This document shows positions 45,905 through 55,230 of a DNA stretch of 64,000 bases, piece by piece (the stretch's first letter is position 1; every line of letters starts with the position of its first letter). The position numbers were made by a program, and so were the translations under genes. Source of the DNA: Noviherbaspirillum saxi (lineage in GTDB: Bacteria > Pseudomonadota > Gammaproteobacteria > Burkholderiales > Burkholderiaceae_D); contig NZ_QYUO01000002.1 of assembly GCF_003591035.1 (NCBI RefSeq), forward strand, positions 1,178,001-1,242,000. Direction: 5' to 3'. The notes under the pieces were generated by a model. The model did not search any database and was not told the origin of the DNA. It saw nothing but the letters and a program-made list of their open reading frames with translations.

Positions 45905-46336
45905 ATGGAAGCGAAGAATTGGGTCTCCCCACTCGCTTTAGCTTTACTCGTCGGCTGTGGCGGAGGCGAAATATCACTTGGCATTAGCGGCGGTTCAGAC
46001 AGATTTGTACCAACGTTCCTATCATGGACTGGCAACAGTAGCGGCGATCAGGTAGTAGATGTAAACAATGATGCTTTCGCATTCTATTCAGATAGCGGTT
46101 GTCTGCATAACTTTCGAACGGGCCGAGAAAACCCCGATTTTTGCTTAAGCTCCCGACAAGGCAATGTTCGATACGGCAGGTTGTCCATGCGTGTCGTTAA
46201 TGCGCTTTCCACAGCAGGAACCTGTATTACCGTATTGGTTGAAGAATCAACGGCAAACTTCGTCGATATCGAACTCGATGCATTGGGACGCGAGGTGGTA
46301 TTTGTAACTGCTGCGCGTCCCGGCTTCTGCGCCTAA
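45905..46336 (+). CDS. Small lipoprotein of unknown function
   Basis: A 143-residue protein from the ATG that follows GGGAGGCGTT. The signal peptide EAKNWVSPLALALLVGCGGG carries a lipobox (LLVGC) at residue 17, so the mature protein of about 126 residues is lipid-anchored. The rest is beta-strand rich with four further cysteines in two pairs (DSGCLHNF, PDFCLSS, GTCITVL, PGFCA), suggesting two disulphide bridges in the periplasm. No family is recognised. It is monocistronic and lies between IS relics and a chemoreceptor gene. Confidence 0.65.
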   Translation: MEAKNWVSPLALALLVGCGGGEISLGISGGSDRFVPTFLSWTGNSSGDQVVDVNNDAFAFYSDSGCLHNFRTGRENPDFCLSSRQGNVRYGRLSMRVVNALSTAGTCITVLVEESTANFVDIELDALGREVVFVTAARPGFCA

Positions 46337-46793
46337 CATCGGTGCAGTGGCGAATGGCGGAAAACGTCGACTCAATTCGACTCAATCACACTCGATAATC
46401 TCAAATGAACTCAGTGCTCGGTCGGGAAGACAAAAGGCCGGCAACGCTCCCGGTCCTTTGCCAGACAGGCAGTCGCCTTCAGCGGCTGCCTGGAGCATCT
46501 GCGCCTGGTTGTCTAACATTTATCATCCCATCGGCGGCATTGACAAAATGTTCAAGGATATCGGCGAATTGTTGGGTTCTGACAACGTAAAGAACCTGCA
46601 GGTTCTGCTTATCGTTGTTCTGGTGGCCGATCCCCTGCCTAGGGGCATATATTTGCCGTGTACCATCATTCAGGCCCACAAGTGCAGCCTCCCCATCGCG
46701 CATGGGTAGCTTGCATAAGATCCAATTTCGCATCCCTTCAGTTTATGAAGGGATGTTTTTTTATCTACCTCCCATCCTTACCAAGATATCAAT
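46337..46793. other. Intergenic region with hairpins before the chemoreceptor gene
   Basis: About 460 bases. An 11-bp hairpin (CAGGCAGTCGC/GCGGCTGCCTG, 46466-46492) follows the lipoprotein gene by 130 bases, without a T-run. A minus-strand frame (46479-46733) has ordinary-looking amino-acid use but no family I recognise and starts inside the terminator, so I do not call it. A terminator ends the region. Confidence 0.45.
46731..46762 (+). terminator. Rho-independent terminator upstream of the chemoreceptor gene
   Basis: Perfect ten-base stem CATCCCTTCA/TGAAGGGATG with GTTTA loop and seven T residues. It lies only 32 bases before the chemoreceptor start, so either the chemoreceptor promoter lies within the hairpin region or the structure acts as an attenuator in its leader. 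Confidence 0.85.
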
Positions 46794-48353
46794 ATGAAGC
46801 TGTCGTTTCGCATGAAGCTCTTTGTGCCCCTCGTCGTCTGCTGGATCAGCCTATGGGCGATCACGGGAATAGGCATTTATGACAAAAAGGTGGCCCGGTT
46901 CGAAGACAGGCAAGACACCATGAGGTACGCCACCGAGATCGCCCTATCGACAGTCAAGGAATACGCAGCGCTGGTTGGCGCTGGCAAGATGACTCTGCAG
47001 GATGCGCAGGCTCAAGCCATGGAGCGCATCAAGCACATGCGCTTCGGTGTCGACGGCTACATCACCATCGTCTCATCCAAGCCCGCAATGATCATGCATC
47101 CGATGAAGCCGGAGATGAATGGCAAGGAGATGGGCGATTACAAGGATCCGGCCGGCAATTACCTCTTCCGAGACATGGCAAAGATTGCCCGGGGCCCGGG
47201 ACAAGGCTGGGTGGAGTATGTGTGGGCAAAGCCCGGCCATCCCGACCAGTCCGCCACCTTCCCCAAGGGTTCCTACGTGCTGACTTATAAGCCTTGGGAC
47301 TGGAGCTTCGTGACCGGCATCTACCTGGACGATCTTAGCGATGAAGTCGTTTCTGACTTCTGGAAGGACTTCGTTGTGCTCTCCTTCATCGGCATCTTCC
47401 TGAACGGCGCCCTCTTCCTTGTGATCCGCAGCGTCGAGCGCACCATTGGCGGCGATCCTGACCAAGCCACTGGAGTTGCACATCGCATTGCCTCTGGCGA
47501 CCTCACTCAGACTGTCAACGTCAAGCAGAACGACAAGTCGAGCTTGCTCTTCGCCATGAAGCAAATGCAGGACAACCTGCTTAGCATCGTCTCCCGTGTT
47601 CGCGCCGGCACCGACGCCATCTCCACAGCATCCAGTCAGATTGCTGCGGGAAACATGGACTTATCCTCGCGCACTGAGCAGCAGGCGGCCTCGCTCGAGG
47701 AGACGGCCTCCTCCATGGAAGAGTTGACCTCAACCGTCAAGCAGAACGCGGACAACGCCCGCCAGGCGAATCAGCTTGCCATGGTCGCATCAGCTGTCGC
47801 AGGCAAAGGTGGAGACGTCGTAGCCGAAGTGGTTGACACAATGACAGCTATCAATGACTCGGCCAACAAGATCGCCGACATCATCGGTGTCATCGACGGC
47901 ATCGCCTTCCAGACGAACATCCTGGCGCTCAATGCTGCGGTTGAAGCCGCACGCGCCGGCGAGCAAGGCCGCGGCTTTGCAGTAGTAGCTGCCGAGGTAC
48001 GCACTTTGGCACAGCGCTCGGCCGCCGCCGCCAAGGAGATCAAGGGCCTGATAGGCGACTCCGTGGACAAGGTTCATACCGGGACCACGCTCGTCGACCA
48101 GGCCGGCGCCACGATGAAGGAAGTCGTGACCAGCGTGCGCCGGGTTACCGATATCATCAGTGAAATCGCGGCCGCCAGCGCCGAACAGACCACCGGCATC
48201 GAGCAGGTGAACCTGGCCATCACCCAGATGGATCAGGTGACTCAGCAGAACGCTGCGCTTGTGGAAGAAGCTGCCGCGGCATCGGCATCGATGCAGTCGC
48301 AGGCCGGCGAGTTGGCTGAAGCGGCGAGCGTGTTCAAGCTGCCGCGCACCTGA
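46794..48353 (+). CDS. Methyl-accepting chemotaxis protein with single-Cache sensor
   Basis: A 519-residue chemoreceptor. TM1 is about residues 8-28, an sCache_2-type periplasmic domain about 32-185 ([20 protein letters not shown] and [20 protein letters not shown] are typical), TM2 about 190-210, a HAMP domain about 212-265, then the signalling hairpin with the highly conserved tip [20 protein letters not shown]. Methylation-helix glutamate pairs such as [12 protein letters not shown] are present; there is no C-terminal CheR-tethering pentapeptide. Ligands of this sensor type are often small carboxylic acids. No che genes are adjacent, so it is an orphan receptor that would join clusters coded elsewhere. 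Confidence 0.93.
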   Translation: MKLSFRMKLFVPLVVCWISLWAITGIGIYDKKVARFEDRQDTMRYATEIALSTVKEYAALVGAGKMTLQDAQAQAMERIKHMRFGVDGYITIVSSKPAMIMHPMKPEMNGKEMGDYKDPAGNYLFRDMAKIARGPGQGWVEYVWAKPGHPDQSATFPKGSYVLTYKPWDWSFVTGIYLDDLSDEVVSDFWKDFVVLSFIGIFLNGALFLVIRSVERTIGGDPDQATGVAHRIASGDLTQTVNVKQNDKSSLLFAMKQMQDNLLSIVSRVRAGTDAISTASSQIAAGNMDLSSRTEQQAASLEETASSMEELTSTVKQNADNARQANQLAMVASAVAGKGGDVVAEVVDTMTAINDSANKIADIIGVIDGIAFQTNILALNAAVEAARAGEQGRGFAVVAAEVRTLAQRSAAAAKEIKGLIGDSVDKVHTGTTLVDQAGATMKEVVTSVRRVTDIISEIAAASAEQTTGIEQVNLAITQMDQVTQQNAALVEEAAAASASMQSQAGELAEAASVFKLPRT

Positions 48354-48373
48354 CGCCGCCTGGCACTGCCATT

Positions 48374-48408
48374 AGAGAAAGGCTCTCATTGCGAGAGCCT
48401 TTTCTATT
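48374..48408 (+). terminator. Rho-independent terminator after the chemoreceptor gene
   Basis: Stem AGAAAGGCTCTC with GAGAGCCTTTTCT around ATTGC, 20 bases after the stop codon and followed by T-rich sequence. It may also serve the convergent GGDEF-EAL gene. Confidence 0.85.
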
Positions 48409-48533
48409 TTCGAGCGACGACGCGTAGAGGGCAAAACCTATTCGCTAATTCGACAATAGTGGGACAACACTGCGGGATTTATTTCGCCCACGGTTTTTGG
48501 TAGATTTTCTGTATCAATGTATCACCACAACGG

Positions 48534-51212
48534 TCAGGCCGTCGACGGAAGAAAGAATCTGGGCAAAATAGGTTGTTTCTCTGAAGGAGGTAATGGCTTT
48601 GAGATATAAAACCCCTGTATCTCGTCGCATTTGAGATCCTTGAGTATCTTCACCTGTTCTATATTTTCGACACCCTCAGCCACTACCTTCATCCCCAAGG
48701 TATGTGCCATCGTAATGATGGTCTTAAAGAACACAGTCCCTTCTTCACTCGCTTCCAATTGAGAGGTGAAGGCTTGGTCAACTTTAAGTACATCAAAATC
48801 CATTTTTTGAAGTTGCGACAACGATGAATAACCGGTTCCAAAATCGTCAACAAGTATTTTGATACCGATTTTCTGTATTGAGGCAAGCGCATCGGCGGCC
48901 GCTTCCCCCATCATTGACGATTCCGTCAGTTCAATCTCGACATGCTTCGGGTCAATGTTGTGTCGAGCCAAGGATGACGAAATAATGTTGGCAACGTCGG
49001 TCTCGTTAAACTGGCGAGACGATACGTTGACAGATACAGGAACCAACTCCTGGCCTCGATTCGACCAGTGGGCCAGCTGAGCGCACACTAGGTCAATAAC
49101 CAACTCCCCCAAACGCAGGATCAGGCCCGTTTCTTCGGCCAGGGAAATAAAATCGTTTGGACCAATCAAGCCTTTCGTCGGATGCGCCCAGCGAACTAAG
49201 GCTTCCATGCTTGAAGTAATACCGGTAAAAATATCCACCCGCGGTTGATAGTGCACGACAAATTGGTTGTGCTCTATTGCATAGCGAAGTTCTTCCTCCT
49301 TCTGGGTACGGGCGCGCAATACATCGCTGTACTTCGCATCGTAAAAGCGATAATTCCTCTTTCCACTCAACTTTACCGAATACATCGCAATATCGGCATG
49401 GCGGAGGAGGCTCTCTGCATCGCCCCCATCATTTGGGAACACGCTGATGCCAATGGATGTCCCGACAGAATGTGTTCCGCCAAAAAGCCTGAACCCGTCA
49501 GCGAACGCATGAAGAATTCGTTCGGCAACATGAGCAGCATCCGCTTTCCGCGTGATGTGTTCAATGATAACGACAAACTCATCACCGCCAAGCCTTGCCA
49601 CACGGTCGTGTGGCCGCACAGCGACTTTCAGACGGCGAGCGGCATTGCGCAATACTTCGTCGCCTGCCTCGTGTCCGACCGTATCGTTCACCGCCTTGAA
49701 CCCATCCAGGTCAATAAACAGGAGCGCCAGCATCAAGCTCTTCTCTGCGGCACGTTCGATGACTATCGGAAGCCGGTTCTGAACCCATTGACGATTGGGA
49801 AGCCCCGTCAGCGCATCTTCGTTGCTACGCCGTTCCAGCTCCTCTATATGCCGTTTGGTATCACTAATGTCGCGTAGTGTTACCGCCAGGTCGTCGCCTG
49901 ACCGCATAACCTTAAGATGAACCCAGCGTGCAATGAGCGGGCCGTCAGAAGGTTCCTCCAGATCACCCTCATATATCCCTTTTTCCATTGCCTGCTCAAA
50001 TATCTCCATTCGGTGTTCCAATGTGCTGGCCGGATAAAAAATGGAGAATCTCCTTCCGACGAGTTCTTCTCTCCGTAATTGCAAAAACTCCGCACCGCGC
50101 CGGTTGCAGTCAATAACCACGTAGTCGGCAATCGTTCCGTTCTCATCACGGATGGGACGAGCGATATAGAAACCTTCATTTCCTCCTTCAGTCGCCATCC
50201 GATAAGTGGCTTCAATTTGTTGCACTTGATGCTTTCTCCATGCGAGCCGAAATGTCAGTCCCATCGCAATCAGAGCGAATACGGCTAATGCCGTAGTGTT
50301 TTGTATGGCGCGCCTAATTGCAAGCGCACGGCTATTCCGGTAGGCAGCAAGCGCTCCTTCTTCATCCAGGCCAACGACGGCAATCAGGGGATGTTTATCC
50401 ATCCTGTCCCAACCGATGAACCGGCTACGCTTGTCGGAAAACCATTCATTGCCGCTCAATAAGCTTGCTCCGCTCTTCAGAGACAGCCGTGGCACAGAGG
50501 TCATCGACTGTTCATTCCATTGGTAGACCTTGTTACCCGTACGTACTGCCCGAACAAGTCCATCCAGGCCAATAATTCCTATCAAACCGTTCTCTCCAAG
50601 AATGATAGGGTCGTGGTTGGCTGTCAGGTACTCTGGTGAGATGGAAGCTCTGACCACGCCGTCGAAACCACCATCGTCCGCGACGATTTTGCGTGAAAAA
50701 TGAATGACGCTTCTTTTTGAAGCTCTTCCCATGGCAGCTTCGCCAGCGTAAAGAACGTCGTCATCGGTTCCTCGTTGTACGTAAAAGTAGGCCCGGTCTG
50801 TGGCAGGTGGTACGTTGGCCCTTCCTCCTATGGTATTGGTCAGAAGTAATCCAGTACGGTCAGTAATGCCGACATTGAAATCAGAGGTAGACGGAAACAG
50901 TCCATGCTCATTGACTGACTCGAGCTGAAGATTTCCTCTTGTTAACTTCCATTCGTATCGAACATGAAGCAGTATTTGGTCAATGGTCTCGATTGTGCGA
51001 GCCAGATGGTCAGCGTAGCCTCGTGCCAGCGCACCTGCTTCTCTTAAAGCGGCATTTTCGGCCACTTGCCGGTCCACGTTGAGCTGATTTAACAACGTCG
51101 TCCATCCCATTATTCCCAGAATCAAAGCGCAAGCAGGCCACATAAGCAACAACCGCCAGTTGTTGCCTAAAAGACGCATATATTCCAATTGCTTGGCAAG
51201 AAGCTTTTTCAT
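48534..51212 (-). CDS. Membrane GGDEF-EAL protein with periplasmic sensor and PAS domain
   Basis: About 892 residues from the ATG at 51212 (MKKLLAKQ); an in-frame start at 51359 is possible. Order: TM1 (about 20-40), a periplasmic dCache-like region (45-325), TM2 (about 330-350), a PAS-like domain (about 365-480), GGDEF (about 490-650), EAL (about 665-880). The cyclase site is LGGDEF, with an RxxD inhibitory site (RPHD) five residues before it. The EAL domain keeps MEALVRW, the Asn in VSVNVSSRQF, ELTES, DDFGTGYSS, KVDQAF and AEGVEN, so both activities look intact. It would adjust cyclic di-GMP in response to an outside signal, a common control of polysaccharide production and motility. Confidence 0.92.
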   Translation of the reverse strand: MKKLLAKQLEYMRLLGNNWRLLLMWPACALILGIMGWTTLLNQLNVDRQVAENAALREAGALARGYADHLARTIETIDQILLHVRYEWKLTRGNLQLESVNEHGLFPSTSDFNVGITDRTGLLLTNTIGGRANVPPATDRAYFYVQRGTDDDVLYAGEAAMGRASKRSVIHFSRKIVADDGGFDGVVRASISPEYLTANHDPIILGENGLIGIIGLDGLVRAVRTGNKVYQWNEQSMTSVPRLSLKSGASLLSGNEWFSDKRSRFIGWDRMDKHPLIAVVGLDEEGALAAYRNSRALAIRRAIQNTTALAVFALIAMGLTFRLAWRKHQVQQIEATYRMATEGGNEGFYIARPIRDENGTIADYVVIDCNRRGAEFLQLRREELVGRRFSIFYPASTLEHRMEIFEQAMEKGIYEGDLEEPSDGPLIARWVHLKVMRSGDDLAVTLRDISDTKRHIEELERRSNEDALTGLPNRQWVQNRLPIVIERAAEKSLMLALLFIDLDGFKAVNDTVGHEAGDEVLRNAARRLKVAVRPHDRVARLGGDEFVVIIEHITRKADAAHVAERILHAFADGFRLFGGTHSVGTSIGISVFPNDGGDAESLLRHADIAMYSVKLSGKRNYRFYDAKYSDVLRARTQKEEELRYAIEHNQFVVHYQPRVDIFTGITSSMEALVRWAHPTKGLIGPNDFISLAEETGLILRLGELVIDLVCAQLAHWSNRGQELVPVSVNVSSRQFNETDVANIISSSLARHNIDPKHVEIELTESSMMGEAAADALASIQKIGIKILVDDFGTGYSSLSQLQKMDFDVLKVDQAFTSQLEASEEGTVFFKTIITMAHTLGMKVVAEGVENIEQVKILKDLKCDEIQGFYISKPLPPSEKQPILPRFFLPSTA

Positions 51213-51406
51213 CTGAACCGCATCTGTGATGTCGTATCGCCTGCTTTTATAGAGACCGTGGCCGACAGGAATCAGGAACTCGGGAAAGTATTCCTGGGAG
51301 CTGTAAAGAGAACTTACCTGCGGCTTAAGACAGCTCGATCTCGTGTTGGTTTGATACAAGAATCAATTCAGATGGAAAACTACGAGCTTGATGCCAAGAG
51401 GCAGCG

Positions 51407-51541
51407 ATGAAAATGAGCGGAAGAGCTTTGAAGCTGAACGACTCGAAGAAGCGCGGACAGCGTTTTTATGAGCGCATTCTTGAGTTTGGAAAAGGCCGGG
51501 CTTCTAGCGCGGCGTTTGCCGCGATGATATCTTGCGGTTGA
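51407..51541 (+). CDS. Possible small basic protein (44 residues)
   Basis: ATG at 51407 preceded by AAGAGG with five-base spacing; the frame reads MKMSGRALKLNDSKKRGQRF and ends MISCG. It lies in the gap between two minus-strand genes, is strongly basic and resembles no family known to me. Equally it may be chance. Confidence 0.2.
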   Translation: MKMSGRALKLNDSKKRGQRFYERILEFGKGRASSAAFAAMISCG

Positions 51542-51587
51542 AGAGCACGGTGACATCGTGCCCGGCCACCGAATGAGACAATGCGTC

Positions 51588-52775
51588 CTACTGTAGATAA
51601 CGTTCGGCCAGTGATACCCAGTAAGCCGCTCCCGCTGCAAGAATCTGGTCATTGAAGTCGTAACCCGGGTTATGCACCATGCATGCGGCGGCCCCTCCCG
51701 TTGCTTCGTCACCGTTACCGATAAAAAAATAACTTCCTGGCACTTTTTCCAGCATGAAAGCAAAGTCCTCGCTACCGCTGAGTGCTGCGGTCTGAGGTAC
51801 CACTCGATCCGCGCCCACCAGTTCCAGCGCCACGTCGCGGGCAAGCTCCGTTTCAGCCTCCGTGTTGACCAGGACTGGATATCCGCCCTCGAACCCGACC
51901 TGTGCGCGTACGCCATAACTCGCGGCCTGCAATTCGACCAGCTCTCGGATACGCTGCTTGAGTAACTCATGCACCTTCCGGTCGAGCGCCCGGACGCTCA
52001 GCCGTAGCGTGGCGCTCTGCGGGATGACATTATTGGTCTGGCCCGCTTGAAACGAGCCAACGGTAATGACGGCCATTTCCAGCGGAGGTACATTACGCGA
52101 GACGATTGTTTGCAGCCCCATCACGATCGACGCCCCTGCTACGACGGGGTCGACAGCCACATGCGGCATCGCTCCATGCCCGCCCGTGCCTTCCAGCCCG
52201 ATGGTAATGTTCTCGCTCGACGCCATTGCCGGACCAGCTCTGAATAGGAACTGGCCCACCGGAAAGCCCGGCATGTTATGCAGGGCGAAGATGGCATCAC
52301 ACGGAAACCTGTCAAATAGCCCGTCTTCCATCATCCTCTTGGCGCCCCCCAAGCCCTCCTCGGCTGGCTGAAAGATCAGGTTCAGTGTTCCATTGAAGTC
52401 GCCGCGGCTTGCCAGATACTTTGCCGCTGCCAGCAGCGTCGCGGTATGACCGTCATGTCCGCATGCATGCATCACGCCGGCGCGGCAGCTGGCATAAGGC
52501 AGGCCGGTGGCTTCCTGGACGGGGAGTCCGTCCATGTCGGCGCGCAGACCCAAACGCCGGCTTCCGTTCCCGCGCCTGAGCTGACCCACTACGCCTGTTG
52601 CACCCATCCCGGTAGTGACTTCATACCCCCAGTTTCGAAGGCGCTGGGCCACCAGTTCACTGGTGCGCAGCTCTTGAAAACCCAGTTCCGGATGGCGATG
52701 AATGTCTCTACGCAGTTCAATGAATTCCGAACTTTGCGCATGCATCTCTTTCAGAATGTCTTTCATTGAGCTCAC
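51588..52775 (-). CDS. M20D-family amidohydrolase (hippurate hydrolase-like)
   Basis: A 395-residue metallo-hydrolase. It shows LRRDIHRHPELGFQE at the start, RADMDGLPVQE, MHACGHDGHTATLL (Cys/His metal ligands), FQPAEEGLGGAKRM (catalytic Glu pair), and GGHGAMPH in the dimerisation domain, all as in HipO/IAA-amino-acid hydrolases. It would split an N-acyl amino acid into acid and amino acid in the cytoplasm. Its start overlaps the stop of the upstream TctC-type binding-protein gene by four bases, so both form an operon: uptake of the amide followed by hydrolysis. The divergent LysR regulator probably controls both. Confidence 0.9.
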   Translation of the reverse strand: MSSMKDILKEMHAQSSEFIELRRDIHRHPELGFQELRTSELVAQRLRNWGYEVTTGMGATGVVGQLRRGNGSRRLGLRADMDGLPVQEATGLPYASCRAGVMHACGHDGHTATLLAAAKYLASRGDFNGTLNLIFQPAEEGLGGAKRMMEDGLFDRFPCDAIFALHNMPGFPVGQFLFRAGPAMASSENITIGLEGTGGHGAMPHVAVDPVVAGASIVMGLQTIVSRNVPPLEMAVITVGSFQAGQTNNVIPQSATLRLSVRALDRKVHELLKQRIRELVELQAASYGVRAQVGFEGGYPVLVNTEAETELARDVALELVGADRVVPQTAALSGSEDFAFMLEKVPGSYFFIGNGDEATGGAAACMVHNPGYDFNDQILAAGAAYWVSLAERYLQ

Positions 52776-53770
52776 TGGGGCTGGAGGTTGATGGATTTTG
52801 CGATGGCACGGAACTGGGCAGTGCCTTCCGCGTAGGCTTTTCCTACGGCGCTCAGCGGCAGCGACTGAGGCATCAATTGGCTATTGCTTTCCATGCTACT
52901 GCGCACGACCGGGTCGTTCAGCGTTTCGGTGATCGCCTTGTGCAGAGCACGCACTACGTGCTCCGGCGTGTCGGTCTTCACAAAATATCCGGTCCAGATA
53001 TTGAAAGTGAAGTCCTTGAGTACCTTGCTTTCGCTGATAGCCGGATACTCTTTTACGCTTTCAATCCGCTCATGATTGAGCATCGCCAGCACCTTGAGCT
53101 TGCCCTGCTTATGCAGGCTGTCGTATTTCTTGCCGTATGGCGCCAGAAACATGTCCACATTGCCACTGATCAGATCCTGCTCGGCGGGAGCCGCCCCTCT
53201 GTAGGGAACATGGACCATCGGCGTGTCCGTGACCTTGGACATATGTTCGCCCAGGAGATGATAGAACGAACCGGGCCCAACGCTGGCATACGTCACCGAT
53301 TTGCCTTCTTTCGCCATCTTGCGCGCATAGGCGATAAATCCATCCACATCATTGACGGGCAGGTCCTTACGAACCAGGAATGCGATGTGTGCCGTCGAGA
53401 TCATCTGCACCAGGCGGAAATCCTCGCTCTTGAACTTGATGGCCGCGTTTGCCAACGGTGCAAGAATGAGTTCATTCGGCGACCCCTGGAAGATCAAGTG
53501 CCCGTCCGACGGGGAGTTGAGCAATCTCTGCGCCGCAATGGATCCGCTACCGCCGCCGACGTTCTCGACGATCACCGGTTGACCAAGATTTTTGGACAGG
53601 GAAGTGTTCACCGTGCGCGCGATGAAATCGGACAGGCCGCCGGCGGGATAAGGCACCAATAGCGTTACCGGCTTGACGGGGAACTGCTGCGCAAAGGCAG
53701 TGATGCTCAATGCCAATCCGGCAACCAAAATTCCGATGCTGCGGAGGGTGGTGCGCTTCGTTCTGTGCAT
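52772..53770 (-). CDS. TctC/Bug-type periplasmic substrate-binding protein
   Basis: A 332-residue protein from MHRTKRTTLRSIGILVAGLA; this start gives a regular signal peptide with cleavage after AFA (about residue 27), while a longer frame to 53839 would disturb it. The mature N-terminus FPVKPVTLLVPYPAGGLSDF is the family signature of tripartite tricarboxylate transporter binding proteins, followed by NVGGGSGSIAAQRLLNS, the carboxylate-binding loop. No membrane subunits are adjacent. It is operonic with the amidohydrolase, so an N-acyl amino acid or aromatic carboxylate is a likely ligand (inference). Confidence 0.92.
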   Translation of the reverse strand: MHRTKRTTLRSIGILVAGLALSITAFAQQFPVKPVTLLVPYPAGGLSDFIARTVNTSLSKNLGQPVIVENVGGGSGSIAAQRLLNSPSDGHLIFQGSPNELILAPLANAAIKFKSEDFRLVQMISTAHIAFLVRKDLPVNDVDGFIAYARKMAKEGKSVTYASVGPGSFYHLLGEHMSKVTDTPMVHVPYRGAAPAEQDLISGNVDMFLAPYGKKYDSLHKQGKLKVLAMLNHERIESVKEYPAISESKVLKDFTFNIWTGYFVKTDTPEHVVRALHKAITETLNDPVVRSSMESNSQLMPQSLPLSAVGKAYAEGTAQFRAIAKSINLQPQ

Positions 53771-53881
53771 GTTCTGTCCTATCGGTAGGGTTAAATGACA
53801 ACGTCTGCATCCTACGGCTTCTGTTTTCAATGTGTCCAATGTATTATTTTTCTGGTTCTAATGAGATTTTGGAATAGCCAG
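53771..53881. promoter_or_regulatory. Divergent promoter region of the LysR gene and the TctC-amidohydrolase operon
   Basis: A 111-base gap between the two divergent start codons, AT-rich in the half next to the LysR gene. This is the normal place for a LysR-type operator (T-N11-A), and several such matches are possible, so I do not choose one. Confidence 0.55.
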
Positions 53882-54793
53882 ATGAATATCAAACATCTTG
53901 AGCACCTGCTCACCCTCGCAGAAACCGGGTCATTCAGTAGAGCGGCGGAGCGGCTGTTCATTACGCAATCTGCATTGAGCCGCAGTATTCAGACGCTGGA
54001 AGAAGAACTGGACGGACGGCTGCTGGATCGCATCGGCAAGCGCAATGAACTCACGCCTTTAGGGCAAGATGTGGTGAAACGCGCGCGTCAAATCGTGCAT
54101 GACGCCTCGGAACTGCGCCGCCTTGCAGAACTGTTTCAACAAGGCGGGGGCGGCGCCATCCGAGTTGGACTCGGGTCGGGGCCAGGCGCCCTGCTAATGA
54201 CCCCATTGCTGCGCTACATGGCAGTGCATCAGCCTGCGGTCCGTGTCAGCATTACGCGTGGCCCGACCGAACTGCAATTGCTGCAGCTACGCGCGCGTCA
54301 ACTGGATGCACTGGTGGTCGACGCGCGGCGTGTCGTGCCGGCCCCGGATCTGCAGATTGAGTCCATCGCGGAGTTGCGCGCCTGTTTTGCGTGCCGGGCT
54401 GATCATCCTCTTGCCAGGTTCAAATCCGTGACCTTGGCGCAGCTACTCGCCTATCCGATCGCGTCTACGCCCTTGTCAGACGAAGTTGCCCGTTTGATGG
54501 TGGACCAGTATGGACCTCAGGCCAATCCCGCACAAATGACCACGCTCCAATGTGAGGACGTCACCAGCCTGATCGAAGTAGTTGAGCAGTCGCAAGCGAT
54601 TTTCCTGGGAATTGCGGCAGCGGCAAGCGAGGGTTTCAAGGCGGGGCGCTTAATCGAATTGAAGATGAAACCAAGATTGCAGGCGTCGGCGCGATTTGCC
54701 TATATTACTTTGGCAGGGTTTACCGAGGCGCCTGCAATGGCCCTGTTTCGCCGTCTCGTAGCAGAACGAATGCATGATGGCGTCAAGAATTAA
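53882..54793 (+). CDS. LysR-family regulator of the adjacent TctC-amidohydrolase operon
   Basis: A 303-residue LysR protein starting at MNIKHLEHLLTLAETGSFSR, the normal start of the winged helix-turn-helix; a longer in-frame start at 53795 overlaps the promoter and is not supported. Recognition helix region: RLFITQSALSRSIQTLEEEL. The effector domain runs from about 90, with VRVGLGSGPGALLMTPLL-like opening. Its divergent position 111 bases from the TctC gene fits the usual LysR arrangement, activation of the operon by its substrate and repression of its own gene. Confidence 0.88.
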   Translation: MNIKHLEHLLTLAETGSFSRAAERLFITQSALSRSIQTLEEELDGRLLDRIGKRNELTPLGQDVVKRARQIVHDASELRRLAELFQQGGGGAIRVGLGSGPGALLMTPLLRYMAVHQPAVRVSITRGPTELQLLQLRARQLDALVVDARRVVPAPDLQIESIAELRACFACRADHPLARFKSVTLAQLLAYPIASTPLSDEVARLMVDQYGPQANPAQMTTLQCEDVTSLIEVVEQSQAIFLGIAAAASEGFKAGRLIELKMKPRLQASARFAYITLAGFTEAPAMALFRRLVAERMHDGVKN

Positions 54794-55230
54794 TGTGCCT
54801 TCAGCGGCGCATAGATGCTGCTTACGCAATACCAGGGCTCTGCGGATCTGATCCGGAATGTTCCCCAACATATGCTCCGAGCCGAGTGTTGGATGTCCTC
54901 CAACGGCCGCCGAAATATGTTCGGGAACATCCAATACTTAACTCAGGCATGCACGCCTTGGTCCATCTGCCACGCAAGCCCATCGGAGAAAAGTCTTGGA
55001 TTTTCAAGTGCTTAACGGCTTGTCTCTTGCGCCTGCCCGAAATTGGCACGCTTGCTGCAAGTATTTGCAGCAAGCGCAATAACACGCCCATTGAAGTAAA
55101 AGCTGGCTGCGATGCCATTCATGGAAAAGCAGAATTTGTTTGCTATATCCAGAGAGGGAAAGGAGCGGTACAAGGATCATGCACGCTGCAATCCTACGGA
55201 GCACTTTTAGACTTTTATTGGAGATCTACC
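54794..55230. other. Intergenic region with perfect palindrome
   Basis: About 435 bases between the LysR gene and the exported-protein gene. Longer frames through it lack family resemblance. It contains the 28-base palindrome described separately and, near 55218, the GGAG ribosome binding site of the next gene. Confidence 0.5.
55049..55076. promoter_or_regulatory. Perfect 12-bp inverted repeat
   Basis: CGCTTGCTGCAA and TTGCAGCAAGCG flank GTAT. The match is exact and no T-run follows (CAATAACACG), so it is either an operator for a dimeric regulator or a hairpin acting as weak terminator for the LysR gene 256 bases upstream. Confidence 0.5.

Noticed and set aside
46479..46733. Minus-strand frame of 84 codons upstream of the chemoreceptor
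   Set aside because: Amino-acid use looks ordinary, but it starts inside a terminator hairpin and crosses another hairpin; no family known.
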